A DNA stretch of 64,000 nucleotides from UBA1429 sp964482225 (GTDB taxonomy: Bacteria; Chloroflexota; Anaerolineae; UBA1429), in assembly GCA_964482225.1 (NCBI GenBank), contig CAYZWT010000009.1, positions 70,464 to 134,463 on the forward strand. The letters run 5' to 3'. Positions 33,790 through 41,393 of the stretch are shown one piece after another (positions within the stretch are counted from its first letter, which is position 1; each line of letters opens with the position of its first letter). The notes under the pieces are model-generated. The model did no database searches and was not told the DNA's origin. It saw nothing but the letters and a program-made list of their open reading frames with translations. The position numbers and the translations under genes were made by a program.

Positions 33790-33819
33790 TCCTTCTTTGT
33801 GCTCCAACGGCAAGGGTAG

Positions 33820-33848
33820 ATTGTAGCGCCGGGGGGCGGGATTGTCAA
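33820..33848 (-). promoter_or_regulatory. bipA promoter
   Basis: Consensus TTGACA (33848-33843), 17 bases, TACAAT (33825-33820) on the minus strand. Confidence 0.7.
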
Positions 33849-33870
33849 AGAGGGGGCAGAAGCGTGACGG

Positions 33871-33899
33871 TTGACGCTACGGGAAGCAGCAGGTAGAAT
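33871..33899 (+). promoter_or_regulatory. Promoter of the restriction-modification operon
   Basis: TTGACG (33871-33876), 17 bases, TAGAAT (33894-33899), about 110 bases before the nuclease candidate. Confidence 0.6.
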
Positions 33900-34018
33900 C
33901 TAGACAGTCAGCTCTGCAGACGTTCCAATCCGGATGGCCCACTCTCTCTCCCATGCTGGCTCAATGCATTCTCGCAGTGGCGTGGGGGATGCGATTATTG
34001 GCAAACTGGAGGGTATCT

Positions 34019-35584
34019 ATGCCACGGCTATCGTTCAAGACAGACTCCAGTTTCTTTCGCCTCATCGCTATCGGAGCTGTAGGTGCTCGTGCTGTGGAGC
34101 ATGACCTCAGAAGGTACGGACATGAGATGGTGGAACTTGAGAATGGTTCGACTGACACCAAGATATGGAAAGATGTGAAGCGCAAGCGGGTGAGAATCCC
34201 TGACCTAGTCTGCACAAAGTGTGGACTTCGGCTGGAGAGCCGTGCAAAAACGTCTCCGGGCCTGTCTATGTCACACAGTCCTACAGACGCCGAGCGAGCC
34301 TGGGACTATGGAATGGTCGATTCAGACATTGTAGCCTTCCCTGTCTGTGTACCCGTAAGCCAGCATGAATGGAGCAGAGGAAAACTGACAGAGCGGACCT
34401 CATATTGGCATCAGCGAGAACGAGTCCAATGGGCACAGCAGGGTACGATCAACTACTTTCGTGTAGGCGGCTTTCGTGAAGTTGCACATGCGAAATCTTC
34501 GGTGAAGGGAGTAACCGAGGGGACAGAAACATCGATCACTTGGGATGCTATTTTCTCGACACGTAATGGTATTGTCGAGACCATCACTGAAGGCCGCAAG
34601 ATCAGCATACGCCGTGATTCCGATGGGCATCTCTATACCTGGCAGAATCCCCGCGGGCTCGCAGTTGTAGTCATCGAAGGCGCCCACGTACACAATGGAC
34701 AAGTGCTCGCAAGTGCTGTCCCTCCGCTCGCGCCGATAGACATGGAATGCTCCTGTTCGTTGTCCGCAGACCACCTCCGATCGCTTCTACATTCACCAGA
34801 AAGATCTCAGCGCTTTACGGGAGTTAAGCTGGCCAGACTTCGCAATGAGCCAGCGTATGCCGAGACGATCCGCAGTATTGCGGTTCATCCGGACGAAGAT
34901 ATTTATGTTCTATTGGAGAGTCGGGTCTACCTCGCCCGTGTGAGCGATTTCTCCGCAGCGAACTTGTTTTCCCCATACTTGCAGAGCCAGGACGATCAGA
35001 TAAGGCTTGAGGCTGTCGTCGCGTTGGCAGAAGTCGCTACTTCTGAGGCCGTCAACATCCTTGCTCAGATTCTGCGGCACAGCAAGATGCCTTACTTCTT
35101 GCGAAGTGCTGCTGCATGGGGATTGGGCAAGATCGGTACGGATTGCGCCATAGATAAGCTCGTGCAAGCATTCGCCGATGTTGACGTCACGATGCGCGAA
35201 GAAGCACTGGATATCATCACGGCTCTAGGAGCTAAACCCATTGAGCATCTTGTACAAGCACTTGTTGGAGGGGATCCGGATCTGGCGGCTGGCTCGGCAG
35301 AGGCTATGCGGCGTCTGCCATCACTGCCCGGACAAGCTGTTGATACGATCATTCAGGCTATTAGGGAGGATCCTGATCACGTGTGGGCAGTGTGGCTGTT
35401 GGGGCAATGTGCAGACAACGATAACGTAGCATCGGTCATTTCCGAACTCCAGGATTCAAGGCCCGAAGCTCACTACGCCGTATCCGTACTATGGACCTTT
35501 GCTAAAAGCTGGATTGCTCGGCATTGGGAACTTTGGCCAGAGCCTATTCGCTGTGGTGAGATGTTAAGGGGAAGACAGGAGTGA
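34019..35584 (+). CDS. Putative restriction endonuclease with HEAT repeats
   Basis: The 521-residue product starts at ATG 34019, with GGAGGG five bases upstream. Residues 55-110 contain RIPDLVCTKCGLRLESRAK: a PD dipeptide (61-62), a CxxC pair (65, 68) and ExRxK (73-77), which I read as a PD-(D/E)xK-like nuclease core with a zinc knuckle. ERAWDYGMVDSDIVAFPVC follows. Residues about 320-480 are HEAT-like helical repeats (IRLEAVVALAEVATSEAVNI). The methyltransferase overlaps its stop by 4 bases. The nuclease role is inferred from this partner and the motif. Base composition is clearly more AT-rich than the neighbours. Confidence 0.7.
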   Translation: MPRLSFKTDSSFFRLIAIGAVGARAVEHDLRRYGHEMVELENGSTDTKIWKDVKRKRVRIPDLVCTKCGLRLESRAKTSPGLSMSHSPTDAERAWDYGMVDSDIVAFPVCVPVSQHEWSRGKLTERTSYWHQRERVQWAQQGTINYFRVGGFREVAHAKSSVKGVTEGTETSITWDAIFSTRNGIVETITEGRKISIRRDSDGHLYTWQNPRGLAVVVIEGAHVHNGQVLASAVPPLAPIDMECSCSLSADHLRSLLHSPERSQRFTGVKLARLRNEPAYAETIRSIAVHPDEDIYVLLESRVYLARVSDFSAANLFSPYLQSQDDQIRLEAVVALAEVATSEAVNILAQILRHSKMPYFLRSAAAWGLGKIGTDCAIDKLVQAFADVDVTMREEALDIITALGAKPIEHLVQALVGGDPDLAAGSAEAMRRLPSLPGQAVDTIIQAIREDPDHVWAVWLLGQCADNDNVASVISELQDSRPEAHYAVSVLWTFAKSWIARHWELWPEPIRCGEMLRGRQE

Positions 35585-36582
35585 AGATCATTTTTCCGGA
35601 GGGATCTGCAGTTTATACAACAGCGCGCGGGATACAGCTCTGTGGTGATAGCCGCGAGCTGCTCAAGCATTTACCTGAGGAATCCGTCGACCTTATCGTT
35701 ACTAGCCCTCCATTTGCTCTCCTTCGGCAGAAGGCTTACGGTAACGTGACGCAACGGGACTATGTTAGCTGGCTTCTTGAATTTGGGCGTGAGGCCAAGC
35801 GGGTCTTAAGGAGTACGGGCAGTTTCGTGCTCGACCTTGGAGGTGCATATCGAAGAGGTAAACCCTCGCGTTCTCTATACAATTACCGCGTTTTGATCGA
35901 ATTCTGTGATACGTTGGGCTATCAACTTGCGGAGGAGTTCTTCTGGTACAATCCTGCAAAGCTTCCTTCGCCTATTGAGTGGGTGAATAAGCGGAAGATA
36001 CGTGTAAAAGATGCAGTAGACACTATATGGTGGTTCTCCAAGGATGACTTTCCTAGAGCAGATGTAACGCAAGTTCTTGTGCCCTACTCGGAGAGAATGA
36101 AGAAACTACTACAAAATCCTGATAGGTTCTATAAACCTGGACAAAGACCATCGGGGCATGATATAAGTCAGGCATTTGCGAATGGTAGAGATGGAGCTAT
36201 CCCCTCTAACCTTCTAGAGATATCCAATACAGCAAGCAACTCACATTATCAGCGTGTGTGCAAACTCTTAGGGAGACAGAGGCATCCGGCGCGATTTCCC
36301 GAGGATCTGCCAGCCTTCTTCATAAAGTTCCTCACGCAGCCAGGCGATCTTGTCCTGGACATCTTCTCTGGGTCCAACACTACTGGTTATGTAGCAGAGA
36401 CACTAAACCGTCGCTGGCTTAGTATGGAGATTGACAGATCATACGCGGCTCTGTCCGCTATTCGCTTTCTGGATACAGACCCGGATACGACGGAAGCGCT
36501 TATTGAAAGTATGGAACAAGGGGGTTGCGTAAGCATCGACAAAGTCATGATCGCAAAGCAAGAGAGTCTATTCACGAGCTAG
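35581..36582 (+). CDS. Site-specific DNA methyltransferase, beta class
   Basis: The 333-residue enzyme starts at GTG 35581 within the nuclease stop (GTGA overlap). Motif IV is TSPPF at residues 41-45 and the SAM-binding motif FSGSNTTG follows at 262-269. That IV-before-I order defines the beta class. The TSPP form is usual for N4-cytosine modification, though N6-adenine is possible. A target-recognition region lies between. It should protect host DNA against the paired nuclease. The AT-richer sequence points to transfer. Confidence 0.9.
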   Translation: MKIIFPEGSAVYTTARGIQLCGDSRELLKHLPEESVDLIVTSPPFALLRQKAYGNVTQRDYVSWLLEFGREAKRVLRSTGSFVLDLGGAYRRGKPSRSLYNYRVLIEFCDTLGYQLAEEFFWYNPAKLPSPIEWVNKRKIRVKDAVDTIWWFSKDDFPRADVTQVLVPYSERMKKLLQNPDRFYKPGQRPSGHDISQAFANGRDGAIPSNLLEISNTASNSHYQRVCKLLGRQRHPARFPEDLPAFFIKFLTQPGDLVLDIFSGSNTTGYVAETLNRRWLSMEIDRSYAALSAIRFLDTDPDTTEALIESMEQGGCVSIDKVMIAKQESLFTS

Positions 36583-36972
36583 CCTGTTCAGGCATACGGA
36601 AAGACCAACTGGCCGTCGACTGCCCAGACTAAGCTGAACAAGCGCCCCCTCTATCCCCTTTGACTCGACGCATCCCCGAGTCTTCGGCATACTCCCCCCA
36701 CCTGATACCTCGCCCCTTTGCCCTATAATCCCCACAACCCACATAGGAATTAGTACGTTTTTTCGTAGCGACGAACCTAGACGCATGAATGCGCAGCTTG
36801 CCCATCAGAGAGTCAGGTGTGACCGCGATGATAAGCTAGTTGTACATAATCTGGGCTTTGACTAGGCTTTGCCCAGCCCAGCGCCTGCCCAGCCCAGCAC
36901 TGCCTTGACAAGGCCCCGTGTTCGCGCCAGAATACCAGGGTGCACCGGATGGAACAGACAGGAGCGCGTAGC
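36583..36972. other. 390-bp intergenic region
   Basis: It holds no convincing gene. A stretch at 36752-36797 (GTTTTTTCGTAGCGACGAAC, then a GCATGAATGCGC palindrome) resembles the hairpin core of the element at 26377-26619 and may be a decayed copy. Short CCCAGC repeats at 36867-36899 precede the next promoter. Confidence 0.35.
36905..36933 (+). promoter_or_regulatory. Promoter of the gerW operon
   Basis: TTGACA (36905-36910), 17 bases, CAGAAT (36928-36933). Confidence 0.5.
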
Positions 36973-37251
36973 ATGGAGCCCAAATTGGTGACATGGCGAG
37001 ATATAGAGGGGCCGCCCATAGCCGTCGGCCCAACGCGCGTCACACCCATCATGCGCCAACATGTGCTGCGCCGGCCCTGGGGGGCGCTCTTGTGGCAGCG
37101 CCCTGTGGCCCTGCAAGTGGTGACCCAAGGGCGCACCTATCAGGCGCCCATTCTGAACGTTACGCTACGGGCCACCTGCGCTGCTATCGCCATCGGAGCC
37201 CTGTTCGGAATGTTGATCGGCGCCCTTTTCAACCTGGGGAGGAACAGATAA
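36973..37251 (+). CDS. Small single-span membrane protein
   Basis: The 92-residue product starts at ATG 36973, with AGGAG eight bases upstream. Its first 65 residues are soluble and its last 25 form one helix (ATCAAIAIGALFGMLIGALF). It ends one base before the GerW-like gene, so the two are co-translated. I do not recognise the family. Confidence 0.65.
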   Translation: MEPKLVTWRDIEGPPIAVGPTRVTPIMRQHVLRRPWGALLWQRPVALQVVTQGRTYQAPILNVTLRATCAAIAIGALFGMLIGALFNLGRNR

Positions 37252-37677
37252 ATGACCAACAAACAGGAGGCCTTTATCGCTGCTGCCGTGCAGCAACAGC
37301 AAGAGGGGATGGCCCGGCTGGATCGTCTGCTAGAGGCGGCGCGCCCCGAGGCCGTATTCGGCAAGCCGATGGCCGTGGGCGATAGCCAGGTGTTCACCGC
37401 CTCTGAGACCCTGACCACCCTGGGGTTCGGCTTTGGCGCGGGCGGCGGCGAGGAGTGCGAAAACCCCGCCCAAGACCAGCAAGCCGAGGGCGGATCGGGC
37501 GGCGGAGGCGGAGGCGGCGGCATGTCCACAGGGCGGCCCGTCGCGATCGTGCGCGTGGATGCAGAAGGGGTGACGGTGGAGCCGGTAGTGGACCTCACCA
37601 AGATCGCCCTGGCAGCCTTTACGGCCCTGGGGGCCATGTTCGTCATGTTCGCCAAGATGGCCAAGAGAGCGCAATAG
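37252..37677 (+). CDS. GerW/YtfJ-family protein
   Basis: The 141-residue protein has the features of the GerW family: AVFGKPMAVGDSQVFTASE, a glycine-rich GFGFGAGGG, a run of Gly near residues 83-91 and RPVAIVRVDAEGVTVEPV. GerW is needed for spore germination in Bacillus, but the family is common in non-sporulating bacteria, where its role is unknown. The C-terminus adds a hydrophobic helix. It follows the small membrane protein directly. Confidence 0.82.
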   Translation: MTNKQEAFIAAAVQQQQEGMARLDRLLEAARPEAVFGKPMAVGDSQVFTASETLTTLGFGFGAGGGEECENPAQDQQAEGGSGGGGGGGGMSTGRPVAIVRVDAEGVTVEPVVDLTKIALAAFTALGAMFVMFAKMAKRAQ

Positions 37678-37709
37678 GCGTTCTGGCCAGGGCCGGGAGT
37701 GTGCACGCC

Positions 37710-38384
37710 GTGAGACGAAAGCGGGCCGGCTATCCGAAAGGTCGTCTGCTGCTGTTGGGGTTGCTAGTGGCCCTGGCAGGCATGCTGCTGCGCCCCGACC
37801 TGCACGCAGCGGCGGCAGACCCACCCTACCGGTACTATTTCCCCATCGTTGCGAGGCAGCAGGCGCTCTGCCATCCCTCGGCAATGGAGCAGGCCCTGGC
37901 GCATCTGCTGGTCACAGACCCACAACAACAGCGCCCCACCCTGCGCTGCAACGCCCGGCTGGAGCACGCAGCCCAGGCCCACGCCGCCGATATGGCCGCC
38001 CGGGGCTATGTGAGCTATGTGACCCCAGAAGGCGTGGGCATGAACGACCTGGTACGCCAGGCGGGCTATGGCCTGCCCGCTGCGTATAGCGCGGCGGCGG
38101 GCGCCAACCAGGTGGCCTCTATCGCCGTCGGCCACGAGACGGCCCAAGCTGCATGGACGAACCTGATAGACCCCAGCCACGGCGAGCAGCCGCGCACCCA
38201 TCTGCTGGGGTTGGATTCGTTCTTTGTCCGCCAGGTGGATTATGGCATCGGCCACGCATATGACCTCGGCAGCCTGCACGGCCATTACTGGGTCATCATC
38301 ATCGCCGAGCCCGCACCAGGCGCCGCCAGTCCAGGGGAATCGGAGCGCCCCGGCATCGAGCGCATCGTGATCCATACCCCATAG
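37710..38384 (+). CDS. Secreted CAP/SCP-domain protein
   Basis: The 224-residue protein starts at GTG 37710 or the upstream GTG 37701. A signal peptide (GRLLLLGLLVALAGMLL) is followed by YRYYFPIVARQQ and a CAP domain: LEHAAQAHAADMAARGYVSY, then WTNLIDPSHGEQPRTHLLG and YGIGHAYD...YWVIIIAEP. The usual second His of the CAP pocket (FxH) reads Tyr here. CAP proteins are extracellular and often bind ligands or the cell wall. Function here is not known. Confidence 0.8.
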   Translation: MRRKRAGYPKGRLLLLGLLVALAGMLLRPDLHAAAADPPYRYYFPIVARQQALCHPSAMEQALAHLLVTDPQQQRPTLRCNARLEHAAQAHAADMAARGYVSYVTPEGVGMNDLVRQAGYGLPAAYSAAAGANQVASIAVGHETAQAAWTNLIDPSHGEQPRTHLLGLDSFFVRQVDYGIGHAYDLGSLHGHYWVIIIAEPAPGAASPGESERPGIERIVIHTP

Positions 38385-38432
38385 GTCCGCAGGGCCGCCC
38401 CCGGCCCATAACCCACTCATTCAGGAGGCAGT

Positions 38433-38753
38433 ATGTTCTTCGAGTTGCGCGAGTACCGTTCCCGGCCCGGCCAGCGAGAGAACTGGCTCAAGTACATGGA
38501 AGAGGTCATCATCCCGTTCCAGGTCTCCAAGGGCATGATCGTCGTGGGCAGCTTTGTGGGCGAAGAGGAAGAAGACCTCTATATCTGGATCCGGCGCTTT
38601 GAGAGCGAGGAGGAGCGCGAGCGCCTGTATGCGGCGGTCTACCAGAGCCCCGAATGGCAGAATGAGATCGCCCCGCGCATCCCCGAGATGATGGATCGCG
38701 AAAAGATCGTGGTGCGGCGCATTGAGCCCGGGCCGCGCTCGATCATCCGCTAG
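38433..38753 (+). CDS. NIPSNAP-family protein
   Basis: A 106-residue dimeric alpha/beta-barrel-type protein with FFELREYRSRPGQRENWLKY at the start and WIRRFESEEERERLYAAVY in the middle, the pattern of NIPSNAP proteins. AGGAGG precedes ATG 38433. The bacterial members have no firm function. Confidence 0.85.
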   Translation: MFFELREYRSRPGQRENWLKYMEEVIIPFQVSKGMIVVGSFVGEEEEDLYIWIRRFESEEERERLYAAVYQSPEWQNEIAPRIPEMMDREKIVVRRIEPGPRSIIR

Positions 38754-38779
38754 CGCCGCACACGCGAGAGGAGCCGCAC

Positions 38780-39313
38780 ATGGAACTGTTCGAGGCCATC
38801 CGGCGACGCCATAGCTATCGGGGGCCCATGCAGGAGCACCCCGTGCCCCGCGCCGATCTGGAGCACATCGTGCAGGCGGGCATCCAGGCGCCCTCGGGCT
38901 ATAACGCTCAGACGACTACCTTTGTCATCGTGGATGACCCGGCCCTGCTGGCCCAGATCGCCGCCGTGGACCTGCAGAACGCCATGCTGCGCCAGGCGCG
39001 GGCCATCATCGCCGCCGTGGCGCCCAAGGGCCCCGAGCCCGGCTCCTCTCGCCTCTTTTTCGGCATCGAGGATTGCGCCGCCGCCGTGGAGAATATGCTC
39101 CTGGCCGTCACGGCCCTGGGCTATGCCAGCGTCTGGCTGGATGGCTGGCTGCGCTTGCGCGGACATGACGAGGCCGTGGGCCGCCTGCTGGGCGTGCCCG
39201 AGGATCGCGTGGTGCGGGTGTTGCTGCCCTTGGGCGCGCCGGTGAACCAGGAGGCCCAGCATCCCCGCAAGCCTTTTGACGAGCGCGCCTGGTTCAACCG
39301 GTATGGGGGCTAG
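38780..39313 (+). CDS. Nitroreductase-family flavoprotein
   Basis: The 177-residue protein has the FMN-binding start IRRRHSYRGPMQEHPVP and QAPSGYNAQTTTFVIVDD typical of nitroreductases, then EDCAAAVENMLLAVTALGYASVW. It would reduce nitroaromatics, quinones or similar acceptors with NAD(P)H; members are dimers. AGGAG precedes ATG 38780. The next gene starts right after its stop. Confidence 0.9.
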   Translation: MELFEAIRRRHSYRGPMQEHPVPRADLEHIVQAGIQAPSGYNAQTTTFVIVDDPALLAQIAAVDLQNAMLRQARAIIAAVAPKGPEPGSSRLFFGIEDCAAAVENMLLAVTALGYASVWLDGWLRLRGHDEAVGRLLGVPEDRVVRVLLPLGAPVNQEAQHPRKPFDERAWFNRYGG

Positions 39314-40030
39314 ATGACCCCCGGCGGCGAGCCATCCGGCGTGGCGCCCCCGGCGCAAAGCAGGGCGCAGGAACTGCTGGACGAGTTTCGTTCCGTGGTG
39401 GGCGCCCGCCAAAAGGCGCTGGATTGGCTCTTGCCGCCCCTGGTGTTCCTGCCGCTTCAGGCCTGGCTGGGCCTCACCGCCGCAGCCGGGGCTGCCCTGG
39501 CCGTCGCAGTGGGCATCTTGCTCTGGCGCGCCCTCCGGGGCAAACCGCTGCGCTATGCCCTGGTGGGGCTGGGCGGCGTGCTGGTGGCCATCGGCGCCGC
39601 CCTGGTCTCGCGCCAGGCCGCGGGCGTCCTGCTGCCTGGCATCATTGGCTCGGGCATTAATGCCGCTCTCTGCCTGATCAGCATCGTCGTCGCGCGGCCT
39701 CTGGTGGCCTGGACCAGCCACCTGGCCCGAGGCTGGCCGATCGAGTGGTACTGGCACCCCCGGGTGCGCCCGGCCTATACCACCGTCACCCTGGCCTGGG
39801 CGCTTTTTTTCGCGCTGCGGGGTGGCGCCCAGACGGCGGCCTACCTGAGCGGAGACGCCTTTTGGGCCAGCCTGGTCAGCGTAGCCAGCGGCTGGCCCGC
39901 CACGATCCTGCTGCTCATCGTCACCTATCTGTATGGCACCTGGCGCCTGGGCCGCCTGGGCGGCCCCTCGGTGCACGAGTTCGCACAGCAGGCGCCCCCG
40001 CCCTGGCAGGGCCAGCGCAGGGGGTTCTAG
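39314..40030 (+). CDS. DUF3159-type membrane protein
   Basis: The 238-residue protein has five to six helices, with conserved GIIGSGINAALCLISIVVARP and YTTVTLAWALFFALRGGAQ segments of the DUF3159 family. ATG 39314 follows the nitroreductase stop directly, so the genes are coupled. Function is unknown. Confidence 0.75.
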   Translation: MTPGGEPSGVAPPAQSRAQELLDEFRSVVGARQKALDWLLPPLVFLPLQAWLGLTAAAGAALAVAVGILLWRALRGKPLRYALVGLGGVLVAIGAALVSRQAAGVLLPGIIGSGINAALCLISIVVARPLVAWTSHLARGWPIEWYWHPRVRPAYTTVTLAWALFFALRGGAQTAAYLSGDAFWASLVSVASGWPATILLLIVTYLYGTWRLGRLGGPSVHEFAQQAPPPWQGQRRGF

Positions 40031-40034
40031 CCGC

Positions 40035-40487
40035 ATGGACTATCGCCCCGCCACCCTGGATGAGGCGCCCCTGCTGGCGCGCCTCAACAAGCAACTCATC
40101 GAGGACGAGGGACACGCCAACCCCATGACCGTGCCCGAGTTAGAGGCCCGCATGCGGGGCTGGCTGGCGGGCGAGTATCGCGCCATTCTATTCTATCAAG
40201 GCGGCGCCGTGGTGGCTTACGCCCTCTATCGCCCCGAGGGGGCGGGCATCTACCTGCGGCACCTGTTCGTAGCGCGCGAGCAGCGCCGCCAGGGCATCGG
40301 GCGCCGGGCAATGGAGCTGCTGCTGGCGCGCATCTGGCCGCCGGGGACGCGCATCACGGTCGAGGCTCTGGCCCACAACGCGCCTGCCCTGGCCTTTTAC
40401 CGCGCCCTGGGCTTTTGCGACTATGCCATCGCCCTCGAGCGCCGGGCGGGGCCGCCGACCGAGACCGACCAAGGACAGGAACCGTGA
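40035..40487 (+). CDS. GNAT-family N-acetyltransferase
   Basis: A 150-residue acetyltransferase. LRHLFVAREQRRQGIGRRAM is the acetyl-CoA binding motif A (Q/R-x-x-G-x-G), and ITVEALAHNAPALAFYRALGF is motif B. Start ATG 40035 lies 4 bases after the previous stop. The substrate is unknown. Confidence 0.88.
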   Translation: MDYRPATLDEAPLLARLNKQLIEDEGHANPMTVPELEARMRGWLAGEYRAILFYQGGAVVAYALYRPEGAGIYLRHLFVAREQRRQGIGRRAMELLLARIWPPGTRITVEALAHNAPALAFYRALGFCDYAIALERRAGPPTETDQGQEP

Positions 40488-41380
40488 ACGTCGCGATTAC
40501 AGAGACGACCGAGCCCGCCCTTTTGCGCGCCGCCGTGCAGCGGGCGCTGGCGGGCGTGCCCCACTGCTATCCCGTCAGCGAGGATGAGCTGGCGCAGGCG
40601 CTGGAGGGTCCCCAGAGTTGCAAGGCCGCCGACCGGCTGGGCAACGACCGCATCTGGCTGGCGGGCAGCCCCGCCGAGCCGCTGGGGATGCTGCACCTGG
40701 CCACCGAACGCCCCGAATCGGGCGGGCAGCCGCGCGGCGCGATCCGCTTCTTCTGGTTCGCGCCCGGCTGCGAGGCCGCCGGCGCCGAGCTACTGGCGCG
40801 GGCCGAGGCCAGCCTGCGCGAACAGGGCGTCTCGCGCCTCATCGCCTGGCACTATGACCACACCTATCCCTTTTACCACGCCGAACACGCCTACCTGACC
40901 CAGCAACACGGGCATACCCACACGCTGTTGCAGGCCCAGGGGTATCAGGAGTATGGCAGCGAAGTGGTGCTGGATTGGCCCCATTACGACCCGACCCCGC
41001 CGCCATCCATCCTGCTGCCGATCAAGCTGACCTACGAATGGGAACGAGGCCGGGCAGCGCGGCGCGGCCTGGTCTTGCTGGCCCGCACCGAAAAGGACGA
41101 GGCAGGGGTGTGCGTCTGCATCTCGCTGGGCGAGTTCTCGCGGGCGCCCGAGGCCCAGAATTGGCTCTACACCCGCTGGCTGGGCGTGGCGGAAGAGTGG
41201 CGGCGCCGTGGGCTGGGCCGCTATCTGATGCGCCAGGCGCTGCACACCCTGCACGGCGAGGGCTATCGCCACGCCGCTATCTGCGCCCTGGGCGATAACG
41301 AGCCCGCCCTGGCGCTCTATACCGGCCTGGGCTATCAGGTCGTGGATTGGACCCGCGCCTACGAAAAGACGCTGGCATAG
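40484..41380 (+). CDS. Large GNAT-family protein with two acetyltransferase-like halves
   Basis: The 298-residue protein starts at GTG 40484 inside the previous stop (GTGA overlap). The C-terminal half carries a clear acetyl-CoA motif (VAEEWRRRGLGRYLMRQAL) and NEPALALYTGLGYQ. The N-terminal half keeps the fold (GAIRFFWFAPGCEAAGAELL) without a clear CoA loop, so it is probably a degenerate GNAT domain. Substrate unknown. Confidence 0.82.
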   Translation: MNVAITETTEPALLRAAVQRALAGVPHCYPVSEDELAQALEGPQSCKAADRLGNDRIWLAGSPAEPLGMLHLATERPESGGQPRGAIRFFWFAPGCEAAGAELLARAEASLREQGVSRLIAWHYDHTYPFYHAEHAYLTQQHGHTHTLLQAQGYQEYGSEVVLDWPHYDPTPPPSILLPIKLTYEWERGRAARRGLVLLARTEKDEAGVCVCISLGEFSRAPEAQNWLYTRWLGVAEEWRRRGLGRYLMRQALHTLHGEGYRHAAICALGDNEPALALYTGLGYQVVDWTRAYEKTLA

Positions 41381-41393
41381 GCGGGGTTGCCGC

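Noticed and set aside
32397..33896. A 499-codon open frame on the plus strand opposite bipA
   Set aside because: It is the mirror of a fully conserved GTPase gene in GC-rich DNA, has no ribosome site, and the peptide is His/Gly/Gln-rich as expected for antisense of GC-rich codons.
36867..36899. CCCAGC-rich short repeats as an iteron or origin
   Set aside because: Too few and irregular copies, with no replication gene or DnaA-box cluster nearby.
37252..37677. GerW-like protein as evidence of a spore former
   Set aside because: The family is widespread in non-sporulating bacteria and no other sporulation gene is present.
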